64,000 nucleotides of DNA from Croceicoccus bisphenolivorans. GTDB lineage: Bacteria > Pseudomonadota > Alphaproteobacteria > Sphingomonadales > Sphingomonadaceae. The translations under genes and the position numbers were made by a program. The stretch spans positions 248,001 through 312,000 of the forward strand of contig NZ_LRSE01000001.1 in NCBI RefSeq assembly GCF_001634625.1. The letters run 5' to 3'. Every line of letters starts with the position of its first letter. Position 1 is the first letter of the stretch. Shown in pieces: positions 8,579 through 17,527 of the stretch. A model generated the notes under the pieces. The model saw nothing but the letters and a program-made list of their open reading frames with translations. It was not told where the DNA came from and ran no database searches.

Positions 8579-10072
8579 TCAGGCTTCGCCGCAGTGCAGG
8601 CCCTTGGCATAGAACGCCAATGTTGCCTCGGCAGTAAGGGAGATCTGGCCGGCATCGGGCGGAGACTTGGCTCGCGCCGCGCGGGCCGCAGCGACAAGCC
8701 GGTCCTGCAGCGCCGCCTCGTCCACGCCGGCGACCCGCCCGTGCCTTACGACTTCGCGGCCTGCTACCAGCAAGTGCGCGACATGGGCGCGCGTCGCGCG
8801 GGAAAGCAGCCATTCGGGATCGGCAGGCAGCCCCTCCAGATAGTCCGATGCCATGGCCACCCGGTCCAGAAAGAGGATATCCGCCGGGGCACCGGCCGTT
8901 ATCCGCCCGCCGCCATCGGCCCCAAGGATTGCCCTGCGCCCGTCTTCCCATGCGGCATGCAAAGTCGCAGTCGCGTCAGGCCGCGCGACCGGCCCTTCCT
9001 CATGGCGGCACGGCTGGGTCAGCATCAGGTGGGCGAGGCGCAATTCGCGCAGCATGTCCTGATCATCGTCCAGCGCCATGCCATCCAGCCCCAGTCCGAA
9101 CGGCACTTTGCCGCTCTGCATATCGGAAAGCGGCGGAAGCCCGGACCGCAGCCGCAAGTTGGACGACACGTTGACCGATACGGTCACGCCGCGCTGCGCC
9201 AGCAGGTCGATCTCGTCCCGGCGCAACCATACCCCGTGAGCAACGGTCAGCCGCGGTGAAAGCAGCCCCATGGCATCGAGCCAGTTCACGAATCCGTCCG
9301 GAAAATGGTGATCGGCCCATTCGCGCTGCAGGCGCGTCTCCAGCAAGTGAGTATGGACGCGCCGCCCGGTTTCGGCGGAAGCGCGGGCAATCGCGCGCAA
9401 TGTTTCGGGCTTTGCCCATTGGGGCGCGACCGGATGATAATGCAGCGCAAATCCGGCATGTTCGAAGGCCCGCGCCTCATCGAACAGCGCCATGTTGGTC
9501 GCGCAATCGCGCAAGGCCCGGTCCATCGTGGCGACGGCTTCGCGTTGCTGCGGCGGAAACATTTCGGCAAGCGCAGCATGAGAACCGTAGACCATGGGAT
9601 TGGCATCGAAGAACGGCCATCCGAACGCGACGCGAATGCCGACATCGCGGGCTGCGCGCGACACGGCTTCCGCCTCCTGCAACAATGCGCTGCCAACCTG
9701 CGTGTTATGGCAGTGATAGACCGCGCCGATGCCCGAACCCGCCATGCGCGCAAAGGCGAGCGCCGCCGTGTCGTACGGGTCGACTTTGGGTTGGCGGGCA
9801 AGGTTCACCATCCATTGCTCCAGCGGCGCATCGGCAATGCCGCAAGCCAGCGTGGGCAACCCGCGCCCATGATCGTGCGCGTTGGCCAGCGCCGGCATGG
9901 CGATCAGCGAGGCCTCCTCGCGCGTCAGGTCTTCAGGTGAAACCGGCAGCAGGTCGGCGATGCACCCGTCCGGCCCCACCGCGATCTCGTGTGGACCGGC
10001 AGGCGCCGCACCGGCGGCGCACAACACAGCACCGACGCGCCATGTCCGCGTCCGGGATGAATTTTCCGTCAT
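8579..10072 (-). CDS. Amidohydrolase, cytosine deaminase / ATZ-TRZ type
   Basis: A 497-residue TIM-barrel amidohydrolase without signal peptide. Metal ligands are seen in NAHDHGRG (His66, His68), in HTHLLET, in TVAHGVWL and in the Asp of GLGLDGMALDDDQD. The C-terminal small domain ends with the usual dihydroorotase-like beta elements (APADILFLDRV). Members deaminate or dechlorinate heterocycles such as cytosine, 8-oxoguanine, creatinine or triazines. The ATG at 10072 is chosen because the sequence before it lacks family character; an in-frame GTG nine bases upstream is possible. Divergent from the TonB receptor across a 381-base region. A creatinine- or pyrimidine-like substrate would fit the hydantoinase genes but is unproven. 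Confidence 0.85.
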   Translation of the reverse strand: MTENSSRTRTWRVGAVLCAAGAAPAGPHEIAVGPDGCIADLLPVSPEDLTREEASLIAMPALANAHDHGRGLPTLACGIADAPLEQWMVNLARQPKVDPYDTAALAFARMAGSGIGAVYHCHNTQVGSALLQEAEAVSRAARDVGIRVAFGWPFFDANPMVYGSHAALAEMFPPQQREAVATMDRALRDCATNMALFDEARAFEHAGFALHYHPVAPQWAKPETLRAIARASAETGRRVHTHLLETRLQREWADHHFPDGFVNWLDAMGLLSPRLTVAHGVWLRRDEIDLLAQRGVTVSVNVSSNLRLRSGLPPLSDMQSGKVPFGLGLDGMALDDDQDMLRELRLAHLMLTQPCRHEEGPVARPDATATLHAAWEDGRRAILGADGGGRITAGAPADILFLDRVAMASDYLEGLPADPEWLLSRATRAHVAHLLVAGREVVRHGRVAGVDEAALQDRLVAAARAARAKSPPDAGQISLTAEATLAFYAKGLHCGEA

Positions 10073-10453
10073 TGCTCGCACATACCCTTCAAGCAGCCGT
10101 CGAAGGCTATCGTGGATAGCAGCGCCATTCCAGCCACGCGTTGTTCGAGAATGGCCATGGCGTGTTTCCTGCTTGCGAACGCGAAAGGCCCGATCGGCAT
10201 GTTCGGAACCAAACGCACAAGAATAGCAACGCACCTGTTCGTTTGTTGCAATAGCGTGACGGGAAAATGTGAAACACCTTGCCACTCAACCAAGCCCGCT
10301 TGGTAGGAATTCCAAGCAGGTCAAGGGGCGTGCGGGGCAAAACTGTCGCGCAGAGTCCACTCGCCGTTAAAAGCGGCGGCGCACCGCTTCATGTTGAAGC
10401 GCGGGCGATGGCGCGGGCTGCGGGAGGCAACAGTACAAGAGGGATCAGAATTT
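10073..10453. other. Divergent intergenic region, amidohydrolase / TonB receptor
   Basis: These 381 bases separate two divergent genes and must hold both promoters. The striking element is a cluster of three CCAAGC half-sites at 10290-10317. The ribosome binding site for the receptor, AAGAGGGA, lies at 10437-10444. I see no small gene with convincing coding character. Confidence 0.5.
10290..10317. promoter_or_regulatory. Three CCAAGC/GCTTGG half-sites, candidate operator
   Basis: CCAAGC (10290-10295), GCTTGG (10298-10303) and CCAAGC (10312-10317) form a near-perfect 14-bp palindrome followed by a third half-site at an 8-base gap. It lies about 137 bases before the receptor start and about 218 bases before the amidohydrolase start. 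Probably a binding site for a dimeric regulator; which one is unknown. Confidence 0.45.
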
Positions 10454-12781
10454 ATGTCGGAAGTATCTTCGTTGCCCACTAACCGTTTCAGGGCTCGTCT
10501 CTGGATCGGTCTTTCCCTTGCTGCCGCGCCAATGGCACTGGCGGCGGGAAGCGCCCACGCCGCCGAAGCGGCAGAAGACACTCAGACAGGCGAGATCGTG
10601 GTTACCGCGCAGCGCCGCGACGAAGTGCTGAGCGACGTGCCGCTCTCCATCGCCGCCTATTCGCAGGAAACGATGGACGCGCAGGGCATCCGCAGCATCG
10701 AAGACGTTGCGCGGATCACTCCCGCGCTGCAGTTCTCGGCCACATCCGGCGTTGCCGGCAACAATGGCAGCAACATCTACATCCGCGGCCTGAAGTCTGA
10801 CGTGGGTTCGTCCACCACCGCGATCTATATCGACGATACGCCGATCCAGATCCGCAACATCGGTTATTATGGCGGCAACCCCTATCCTCGCGTATTCGAC
10901 CTTGATCGGGTCGAAGTGCTGCGCGGTCCGCAAGGCACGCTGTTCGGCGCAAGCTCCGAAGGCGGCGCGGTGCGCTTCATCACGCCCAGCCCCAGCTTCT
11001 CCGGAACGGACATCTATGCACGCAGTCAGGTTTCGTTCACCGAACACGGTGATCCCAGCTACGAAGGCGGCATCGCCGTCGGCGCACCGATCAGCGACAC
11101 GCTGGCGTTCCGCGCCAGCGGTTGGTACCAGCGCCAGGGCGGCTACATCGACCAGGTCGAACAGGGCACCGACGATGTCATCGCCAAGGATGTAAACTGG
11201 CAGAAGAACATTGTCGGTCGCGCGGCGCTGAGCTGGCGCCCGATGGAAGACCTGACCATTACGCCCAAGGTGTTCTACCAGTACCTGCGTCAGAACGCGC
11301 GCAACGATTTCTGGCAAGGTTACGGCGATGAAAGCGACGGCGACTACCACACCGGCGTCTATCAGACCGAACCGACCCGCGATCGCCTGTTGCTGCCCGC
11401 GATCAATGCCGAATGGGCGATGGGCACGGTAACGCTTGCGTCCAACACGTCTTGGCTGAAGCGTGAACAGTACCAGACGCTCGATTATTCGACCTATTTC
11501 TCCACCCTGCGTTCGGGTTCGCCGTTCGGGTCCTATTCCAACAAGGACATCACGAACATGAGCGACTTCCTGACGCTGCGTCAGCGCAATTTCACGCAGG
11601 AATTGCGCGCCTATTCATACGACAACCCGCTGATCGACTGGAGCGTCGGGGTATTCTACGCCCGCAGCCGCCAGTTCTTCTCCAACTATACCTCGTCAGG
11701 TCGCATCCCCGGCGTTCTGGTAAGCGGTTTCCCCCAGTATGAGGACCGTTACAGCCTGGTCGATATCATCCAGGCCAACGATCGCCAGTATGCAGGCTTT
11801 GCCAGTATCGACGTCAAGCCGACTGAGAAGCTGACGCTCACTGCCGCCCTGCGCTATACCAAGATCGACTTCGATTTCACGGAAACGAAGGATGGCCCGA
11901 CCAGCGGCGGCGTGCGTACGACGGTCAACTCCAATACCAGCGAGGGCGCATGGACTCCCAAGGTCGGCGCCAAGTACAACGTCGATGACGACACGATGCT
12001 TTACGGCTCGGTCAGCAAGGGCTTCCGCCCTGCCGGCGCCCAGCCCAGCACCCTGCCCGAACGCTGCGCAGGCGATCTGGAATCGCTTGGGCTGAGCACG
12101 AGTTCGGTACCGACCAACTTTGAATCGGATTCGCTCTGGTCCTACGAAGCCGGTGCCAAGGGCCGGCTGCTCGGCGGTGCGATCGCCTATGACCTCAGCG
12201 GATACGTGGTGGAGTGGAAGAACATCCAGCAGGCGGTCCGCATGAACTGCGGCTTCAGCTTCGTGTCCAACCTTGGCGATGCCAACGGCAAGGGTCTCGA
12301 ATTCTCGCTGGAGGCAAAGCCGGTGCAGGGCCTGTCGGTTGGCGGCAACCTCGGTTACACCGACATCCACTACGCATCAGACATCACCCAGGCCAACGGC
12401 ACTCTGCTGCGCGCCGACGGTGAACGTTTCAGTGGTCCGCTGTGGACGGGGCACACTTACGCGAACTTCGAAACGCCGGTCAGCGACACGATGGATGGTT
12501 ACCTGCGGGTGGACTATACCTTCACCAGCAAGGACACGATTCCTTCGGCGGTCGGCACGTTCGGTTACGATGCCGCACTCTATGCCCTGCCGGGCAAGGA
12601 CTTCGTCCAGATGCGGCTCGGCATGCGCAAGGGCGCGCTTGACGTGTCGCTGTTCGTCGACAACCTCACCAACTCTCGCGACCTGCTCTCGCGCGGTCAC
12701 GACACCCCCTCGGCCACCCTGTTCTACGCCCAGAGCTACCGGCCGCGGACAGTCGGTCTGACCTTGCAATTCAATAACTGA
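10454..12781 (+). CDS. TonB-dependent outer-membrane receptor
   Basis: A 775-residue receptor. A signal peptide runs to about residue 37 (AAGSAHAAEA), followed by the plug segment GEIVVTAQRRDE and plug motifs such as IYIRGLKSDVG and VLRGPQGTLFGASSEGG. The barrel ends with the canonical C-terminal Phe-containing strand (TVGLTLQFNN). The ATG at 10454 has AAGAGGGA ten bases upstream; an earlier in-frame ATG lacks one. Such receptors import siderophores, but in sphingomonads many carry organic nutrients. Its position at the head of a catabolic region, with an MFS carrier downstream, suggests substrate uptake. The ligand is unknown. Confidence 0.95.
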   Translation: MSEVSSLPTNRFRARLWIGLSLAAAPMALAAGSAHAAEAAEDTQTGEIVVTAQRRDEVLSDVPLSIAAYSQETMDAQGIRSIEDVARITPALQFSATSGVAGNNGSNIYIRGLKSDVGSSTTAIYIDDTPIQIRNIGYYGGNPYPRVFDLDRVEVLRGPQGTLFGASSEGGAVRFITPSPSFSGTDIYARSQVSFTEHGDPSYEGGIAVGAPISDTLAFRASGWYQRQGGYIDQVEQGTDDVIAKDVNWQKNIVGRAALSWRPMEDLTITPKVFYQYLRQNARNDFWQGYGDESDGDYHTGVYQTEPTRDRLLLPAINAEWAMGTVTLASNTSWLKREQYQTLDYSTYFSTLRSGSPFGSYSNKDITNMSDFLTLRQRNFTQELRAYSYDNPLIDWSVGVFYARSRQFFSNYTSSGRIPGVLVSGFPQYEDRYSLVDIIQANDRQYAGFASIDVKPTEKLTLTAALRYTKIDFDFTETKDGPTSGGVRTTVNSNTSEGAWTPKVGAKYNVDDDTMLYGSVSKGFRPAGAQPSTLPERCAGDLESLGLSTSSVPTNFESDSLWSYEAGAKGRLLGGAIAYDLSGYVVEWKNIQQAVRMNCGFSFVSNLGDANGKGLEFSLEAKPVQGLSVGGNLGYTDIHYASDITQANGTLLRADGERFSGPLWTGHTYANFETPVSDTMDGYLRVDYTFTSKDTIPSAVGTFGYDAALYALPGKDFVQMRLGMRKGALDVSLFVDNLTNSRDLLSRGHDTPSATLFYAQSYRPRTVGLTLQFNN

Positions 12782-12793
12782 TACAAGACCCTG

Positions 12794-12829
12794 GCGGGAG
12801 TGCCGCGGAGCGATCCACGGCACTCCCGC
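12794..12829 (+). terminator. Strong hairpin between TonB receptor and MFS gene
   Basis: GCGGGAGTGCCG (12794-12805) pairs perfectly with CGGCACTCCCGC (12818-12829). The 12-base interior can add three more pairs around a GCGA tetraloop. It is followed by TCTCTATTT, only a weak T-tract. It likely ends or attenuates receptor transcription, so the MFS gene downstream would receive reduced read-through. Confidence 0.65.
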
Positions 12830-12842
12830 TCTCTATTTCATG

Positions 12843-12851
12843 AAGGAGAGG
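12843..12851 (+). promoter_or_regulatory. Ribosome binding site that fixes the MFS start
   Basis: AAGGAGAGG lies six bases before GTG 12858. The alternative in-frame ATG at 12840 overlaps this site and has nothing like it upstream, so GTG 12858 is the likelier start. Confidence 0.7.
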
Positions 12852-12857
12852 CAAGAC

Positions 12858-14102
12858 GTGTCGAATGGTTCCGGTCAACAAGCCGCGATAACCGGCACGG
12901 GCCTTCTTCCGGCGTGGAGCGGCCCGAGTCGCCAGATTCTCACGCTGGTTCTCGTCTACACCATCGGCCTCGGCTCCATGGCCATGGTGGGCATGCTCTC
13001 TCCGCTTACCGCGATCGTCGCGAATGATTTCCGCACTGGTCCGGCCGCCATTGGCTGGACCATTTCGCTGTTTTCCCTGCCGGCGGCCATCACCTCCACA
13101 CTGGGCGGCGGGCTGGTGGACAAGCTGGGGCCTCGTCGGATCCTCCTGCTCGCGCCGCTGCTGCTCGCGCTGGCCGATTTCCTGATGATCAAGGCGAGCG
13201 CCTTGTGGTTGTTCGATTTCGCCATGGTGGTTGCGGGCGTCGCCTATGTCGGCGTGCTGAACGGCGGGGCGGCGATGCTGATGACCAGCCTTGAAGGGCC
13301 TCTGCGCGCGCGGGGAATGGCGCTTTGGGCCACTTACGCCCCGGCGGGATTTTCTGCCGGCCTTCTGCTTTCCGCCCTGATCGCGGAATCGGGCGACTGG
13401 CGCTTCGCATTCGTCGCGCACGGCGTGGTCATGCTGGTCTGCGCGCTGGGTGCCGTGCTGCTGCCGCATGTCACATCAATTGCCAGCAGCGGAGAATCCG
13501 AATCGGCTTTCTCGCGTTTGAAGTTGGGAATTTCCAGTCCCATACTTCTCCTGCTCGCGCTGGCGGCAGCGCTTCCCAACATGGTGTCATACGGCACCAG
13601 CCTTGTCGCCACCGGCTACCTGGCGGAGACGCGCGGCGTATCTCTGGCAGCATCGGCCTCCATCGTCGCGGGTGCCAAGATCATCGCCGTCCTTGCCGGA
13701 AGCACGGTCACCGGCGCGCTGCTGGCCCGGCAAACCGCTCCGCTGCGCCTTTATTTCGGCATGGCCGTAGTGGGCGGTATCGCGCAATTGCTGCTGTTCT
13801 TCCCGGGAAGCCCGCTGGCACTCGCCGTCGCCGGACTGATGGCCTGGATTTTTGCGTTCGGTGCGCTGTCGGGCATCTGCATGGCATTGCTGCCGCGCGT
13901 TGCCGAACGGGCTGGCGGTGCCGGGTTGGCGGCGGGCATCGTCAACCAATTCGTTTCGCTCGCTTCGTTCCTCACGCCGGCGATCTATTTCGGCGTGTCG
14001 GGCTGGCAAGCCTATATCGCGGTGGCGGTCGCCGCTCTGGTTGTGGCCCAAGTCGCCCTGCGCTGGGCCGGCGCACAGGCCAAGGGCGATCTCACGGCCT
14101 GA
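12858..14102 (+). CDS. Major facilitator superfamily transporter
   Basis: A 414-residue integral membrane protein with about twelve hydrophobic helices. It has the MFS motif between helices 2 and 3 in the form GGGLVDKLGPRRI, and small-residue-rich helices such as TLGGGLVD. Start at GTG is set by the strong AAGGAGAGG site. It lies in the same direction as the TonB receptor, with a hairpin between, so the pair plausibly moves one substrate across the outer and then the inner membrane. The substrate is unknown; the family is aromatic/organic acid carrier-like, but this is a guess. Convergent with the next SDR, with 10 bases between stops. Confidence 0.88.
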   Translation: MSNGSGQQAAITGTGLLPAWSGPSRQILTLVLVYTIGLGSMAMVGMLSPLTAIVANDFRTGPAAIGWTISLFSLPAAITSTLGGGLVDKLGPRRILLLAPLLLALADFLMIKASALWLFDFAMVVAGVAYVGVLNGGAAMLMTSLEGPLRARGMALWATYAPAGFSAGLLLSALIAESGDWRFAFVAHGVVMLVCALGAVLLPHVTSIASSGESESAFSRLKLGISSPILLLLALAAALPNMVSYGTSLVATGYLAETRGVSLAASASIVAGAKIIAVLAGSTVTGALLARQTAPLRLYFGMAVVGGIAQLLLFFPGSPLALAVAGLMAWIFAFGALSGICMALLPRVAERAGGAGLAAGIVNQFVSLASFLTPAIYFGVSGWQAYIAVAVAALVVAQVALRWAGAQAKGDLTA

Positions 14103-14112
14103 CGGCCCGGCA

Positions 14113-14835
14113 TCAAACCGCCGTCTCGCCGCCATCCAGCGGCAGCATCGCGCCATTCACGTAGCTCGCCGCGCCTGACAACAGCCACGCGATGGCTGCG
14201 GCAGCTTCGCCCGCGTCGCCATGGCGGCGCAAGGGTATGCGCGCGTCCATCGCCGCGCGCGCCTCCGCCGGATCGGACTGACTGGCCCAGAACGCATTGG
14301 TCTGCGGCGTGTCGATCCAGCCGGGAAGGACCATGTTGACCCTGACCCCGCGCGGCCCCAGCTCTGCCGCAAGACTGCGCAGCAGACCGGCAAGACCGGC
14401 CTTCGTCGCCTGATATCCGTGCGTATCGGGCTTGCCCCGCAAGGTTGCCGTGGACGATACGAACACGATGCAACCCTTGCTCTGTGTCAACATCTCCGCC
14501 GCGGCCTGAGCCGCAAGAAACGGCAGTCGCAGGTTGATGGCGGCGGAACGGTCCCAGTCCGACGCCTGCCACTGTTCCAGCGCAGCGCCATGCATCATCG
14601 TTGCGGCGACGACGACGCTGTCGAGCCCATGACCATCCGCAGCAATCTCACCACACAGTTTCTGCGGAGCGAGCGGATCGGCAAGGTCCATGCCATGGAA
14701 ACGCACGGCTTTCGGTGCCGATGCCGCGCCTTGCGCATCGTCAGCCAGCCAGACGGCATCACCACTTGCGATCAACGCGCGCGCAAGCACACCGCCCAGA
14801 CCGGCCGAGCCCCCGATGATCAGATGTGTCTTCAC
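14113..14835 (-). CDS. Short-chain dehydrogenase/reductase (SDR 1)
   Basis: A 240-residue classical SDR-like oxidoreductase. The Rossmann glycine motif appears as GGSAGLGG near residues 7-14, and the catalytic Tyr-x-x-x-Lys is the GYQATKAGL segment. The C-terminus has the family SYVNGAMLPLDGG pattern. The start is taken as GTG 14835, with GGGGGA about ten bases upstream, giving normal length; an in-frame ATG at 14934 would add 33 residues without SDR character. It is divergent from the DUF1445 gene. The substrate is unknown; one of four SDRs in this region. Confidence 0.85.
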   Translation of the reverse strand: MKTHLIIGGSAGLGGVLARALIASGDAVWLADDAQGAASAPKAVRFHGMDLADPLAPQKLCGEIAADGHGLDSVVVAATMMHGAALEQWQASDWDRSAAINLRLPFLAAQAAAEMLTQSKGCIVFVSSTATLRGKPDTHGYQATKAGLAGLLRSLAAELGPRGVRVNMVLPGWIDTPQTNAFWASQSDPAEARAAMDARIPLRRHGDAGEAAAAIAWLLSGAASYVNGAMLPLDGGETAV

Positions 14836-14970
14836 GGCAAACAGGTCCCCCAGAGCATAACGTGTTTCCTTTTCCGACAACGCGGATGGTAGAAATAGCG
14901 CAGGACAGGCAACGCCGCTGACCGAAAAAAGCAACCCCGGTCAGCCGGCCACGTTGGTAGTAACAAGAGC

Positions 14971-15816
14971 ATGAACACGAGTTCGCCCCTTACCGCGCAA
15001 GACGCACAAACCGCGCAAGGCGAAGGTCCGGCGTTCGATACGTCCGATCCGCGCGCGGTTCGGCTTGCCATTCGCGCAGGCCGCTTCACCGGCTTCACGA
15101 ACCTTGTCGCGCGCGAATACATCCAGGGCAACCTGATCGCCGTGCCCGCGGCCCATGCAGATGCATTCGAAGCCTATGCCCGCGCCAACTCACAGGCCCT
15201 GCCCCTGCTAGGACGGGGCGAGCCGGGGCGTCGTGACATTCCGGGCATCGCGGCCGATCTCGATATCGCGCGCGACACCGGCGGCTACATGGTCTTCCGC
15301 GATGGCGAAGTGGTGGATACGCCGCGCGATGCCACGCCGTGGTGGCGCGACGATCTGGTGCCTTTCGTCATCGGCTGTTCCTTTTCGTTCGAAGCGCTGC
15401 TGCAACGGGCCGGGGTGCGCTTGCGCCACCTTGAGGAAGGCAACGTATCGGCGATGTACGAAACCGACCGCGACACCGTTCCGGTCGGTCCTTTCGGCGG
15501 AAAACTGATCGTGTCGATGCGGGCGATGTCACCGGCTGACGCGATCGCGGCGACGTTGCTGTCCGCGCGTCATCCGGGCTTTCATGGTGCGCCCGTCTCG
15601 CTCGGCATTCCGGCGGACCTTGGCATTGCCGATCTTTCGCACAGCTATGGCGGCCACGGGATGACGGTACTCCTGCCCGGAGAACTGCCGGTATTCTGGG
15701 CTTGCGGAGCAACCGGCCAGAACGCGGTGCGCGCGGCGCGCCTGCCCCTCGCCATCACTCACAACAAGGCACACATGGTGGTTACCGACCTGCCTTTGCC
15801 CAAGGACATTGCATGA
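14971..15816 (+). CDS. DUF1445 putative hydro-lyase (D-glutamate cyclase-like)
   Basis: A 281-residue protein of the DUF1445 family. Diagnostic segments are RAGRFTGFTNLVAREYIQGNL, shown here from residue 36 on, VPFVIGCSFSFEALL, and the C-terminal THNKAHMVVTDLP. The vertebrate relative is D-glutamate cyclase, which makes 5-oxo-D-proline; bacterial members are annotated as hydro-lyases and often sit beside oxoprolinase-type genes. Here the family is 10 kb from HyuA/HyuB, whose fold includes ATP-dependent oxoprolinases. The stop overlaps the next start (ATGA), giving an operon DUF1445 - PhyH - SDR. The reaction is inference. Confidence 0.88.
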   Translation: MNTSSPLTAQDAQTAQGEGPAFDTSDPRAVRLAIRAGRFTGFTNLVAREYIQGNLIAVPAAHADAFEAYARANSQALPLLGRGEPGRRDIPGIAADLDIARDTGGYMVFRDGEVVDTPRDATPWWRDDLVPFVIGCSFSFEALLQRAGVRLRHLEEGNVSAMYETDRDTVPVGPFGGKLIVSMRAMSPADAIAATLLSARHPGFHGAPVSLGIPADLGIADLSHSYGGHGMTVLLPGELPVFWACGATGQNAVRAARLPLAITHNKAHMVVTDLPLPKDIA

Positions 15817-16673
15817 TGAACCTCGACGATGCAGTCGCCTATTACGACGAACATGGCTACGTGGTGCTGCCCGGCCTGCTTTCCGGGCCGGTGCTCGACG
15901 AACTGCGCGCCCTGACCGACCGGGTTACGGCAGACGCGGAATCCGTCACCGAGGACAACGCCCTGTACGATTTCGAAACCGACATCGACGGCAACCGGAC
16001 GGTGCAGCGGATCAAGAAGCCGAACCGGATCGACCCGTTCTACGCCGCGCTTGCCGGCAACGAACAGATCATGGCACTGGCCGAACGCCTGATCGGGCCG
16101 AACATCCGCCTGAACCACACCAAGATCAACATGAAGTCGGCTAAGGGCGGCGCCGCGCTGGAATGGCACCAGGACTGGGCCTTTGCCCCGCATACCAACA
16201 TGAGCACGACCGTGGCATCCATCCTGATCGACGGTGCATCGGCCAGCAACGGCGCGATGCAGGTGATCGACGGAAGCCACAAGCGCCCGTTGATCGACCA
16301 CCATGACGAGGATGGCTACTTCGTCGGCGCGGTCCTTGCCAAGGAAGTGGACCACGCCAAGGCGGTCCTCCTCGAAGGTCCTCCGGGCACGGTCAGCTTC
16401 CACCACCCGATGACGCTTCACGGATCCAGCGTGAACCTGTCGGGCGATCCGCGCCGCATCCTGTTCTACGAATATGCCGCCAGCGACGCCTTCCCCCTGT
16501 TCTACAAGGTGGATTGGGAGGAATACGATTCCCGCATCGTGCGCGGCCCCGCAACCAGCGAAGTACGGTTCGAGGACAACTACGTGAAGCTGCCCTTCCC
16601 CAGCCGGGCCGGATCCTCGATCTACAAGATCCAGGCCGGATCCGACCGCCGCTACTTCGCCGACGCACAGTGA
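15813..16673 (+). CDS. Phytanoyl-CoA dioxygenase (PhyH) family Fe(II)/2-oxoglutarate oxygenase
   Basis: A 286-residue PhyH-like oxygenase. Iron ligands are His119 and Asp121 (WHQDWAF) and His203 (TLHGSSVN); Arg214 is placed to bind 2-oxoglutarate. These are all present, so it should be active. Bacterial members hydroxylate diverse small molecules such as ectoine. It overlaps DUF1445 upstream (ATGA) and the SDR downstream (GTGA), so the three are translated together. Hydroxylation followed by SDR oxidation of the new alcohol is a natural two-step reading. Substrate unknown. Confidence 0.88.
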   Translation: MMNLDDAVAYYDEHGYVVLPGLLSGPVLDELRALTDRVTADAESVTEDNALYDFETDIDGNRTVQRIKKPNRIDPFYAALAGNEQIMALAERLIGPNIRLNHTKINMKSAKGGAALEWHQDWAFAPHTNMSTTVASILIDGASASNGAMQVIDGSHKRPLIDHHDEDGYFVGAVLAKEVDHAKAVLLEGPPGTVSFHHPMTLHGSSVNLSGDPRRILFYEYAASDAFPLFYKVDWEEYDSRIVRGPATSEVRFEDNYVKLPFPSRAGSSIYKIQAGSDRRYFADAQ

Positions 16674-17467
16674 GCGCGCAAAACGCCGCCGGAGCGGCCT
16701 TCGTCACCGGAGCCAGCGCGGGAACGGGGCGCGAAATCGCCCTTGCTCTCGCAAGTGCCGGCTACGACGTGGCAGTGCTTGGCCGCCGTACCGAAGCGCT
16801 GGAAGCGCTGGCACAGGATATCGGCAAGCTGGGCCGCAAGGCACTGGTGCTGACCGCCGACGTGCGCGAAGCGACAGAACTGGAAGGCGCGCTCGACAAG
16901 CTTCTGGTGTGGAGCGACGGCGCGATCGATGTCGTGGTCAATGCCGCGGGTACAACCGGGCCGCTTTCGCCGCACATCGGTGACTTCACTCTCGCCGATT
17001 TCGACTCCACCGTCGCCACCAACCTGCGCGCGCCGTTTATCGTGCTGAACCGCCTGTTGCCGGTGATGCGCAAGGCGGGGAACGGGCGAATCGTCAATAT
17101 CGGCGGAAACCACGGCATGCGCGGCCGCGCAGGCCGCTCCAGCTACAGCGCGTCGAAGTGGGGCCTGCGCGGCCTGACCCGCAGCGCCGCACTGGAAGCA
17201 GGGCCGGACGGTGTGACCGTGAACTACATCGCGCCCGGCCCCATCGCCATTCCGCGCATGAAGGCGAACTGGAAAGCGCAGGCCGAAGCCGGCGGAGTGA
17301 GCGAGGAAGAAGCCCTGCGCGCCTATGTCGCCAACATGGGCATCCCGCTCGGCAAGCCGAGCGAGGCAGAAGATATCGTGGCCATGGTCATGTATCTTGT
17401 CGGCCCCGGCGGGCGCAACATCACCGGTCAGGAACTGGTGATCGACGGGGGCGCTACCGTCCTGTGA
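16670..17467 (+). CDS. Short-chain dehydrogenase/reductase (SDR 2)
   Basis: A 265-residue classical SDR starting at GTG 16670, which overlaps the PhyH stop (GTGA). The cofactor motif is TGASAGTGRE near residue 15, the active site is SYSASKWGLRG, and the C-terminus is ITGQELVIDGGATVL. It resembles the SDR at 31305: both share a GRAGR-x-x-YSASKWGLRG block and an EAGP segment. It probably oxidises the alcohol made by the adjacent PhyH oxygenase. Convergent with the GS-like gene; a hairpin lies between them. Confidence 0.9.
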   Translation: MSAQNAAGAAFVTGASAGTGREIALALASAGYDVAVLGRRTEALEALAQDIGKLGRKALVLTADVREATELEGALDKLLVWSDGAIDVVVNAAGTTGPLSPHIGDFTLADFDSTVATNLRAPFIVLNRLLPVMRKAGNGRIVNIGGNHGMRGRAGRSSYSASKWGLRGLTRSAALEAGPDGVTVNYIAPGPIAIPRMKANWKAQAEAGGVSEEEALRAYVANMGIPLGKPSEAEDIVAMVMYLVGPGGRNITGQELVIDGGATVL

Positions 17468-17477
17468 AACCGGCTTT

Positions 17478-17509
17478 GCCAAAGCCTCCTGTCCGCAGGT
17501 GGCTTCGGC
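17478..17509 (-). terminator. Hairpin in the SDR 2 / GS-like convergent gap
   Basis: GCCAAAGCC (17478-17486) faces GGCTTCGGC (17501-17509), with an inner CCTG/CAGG and a TCCG loop. The single mismatch on the plus strand becomes a G-U pair in minus-strand RNA, so it fits best as the end of the GS-like/Rieske transcript. No T-run follows. Confidence 0.4.
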
Positions 17510-17527
17510 AGCAAACAGGTCATCCTG

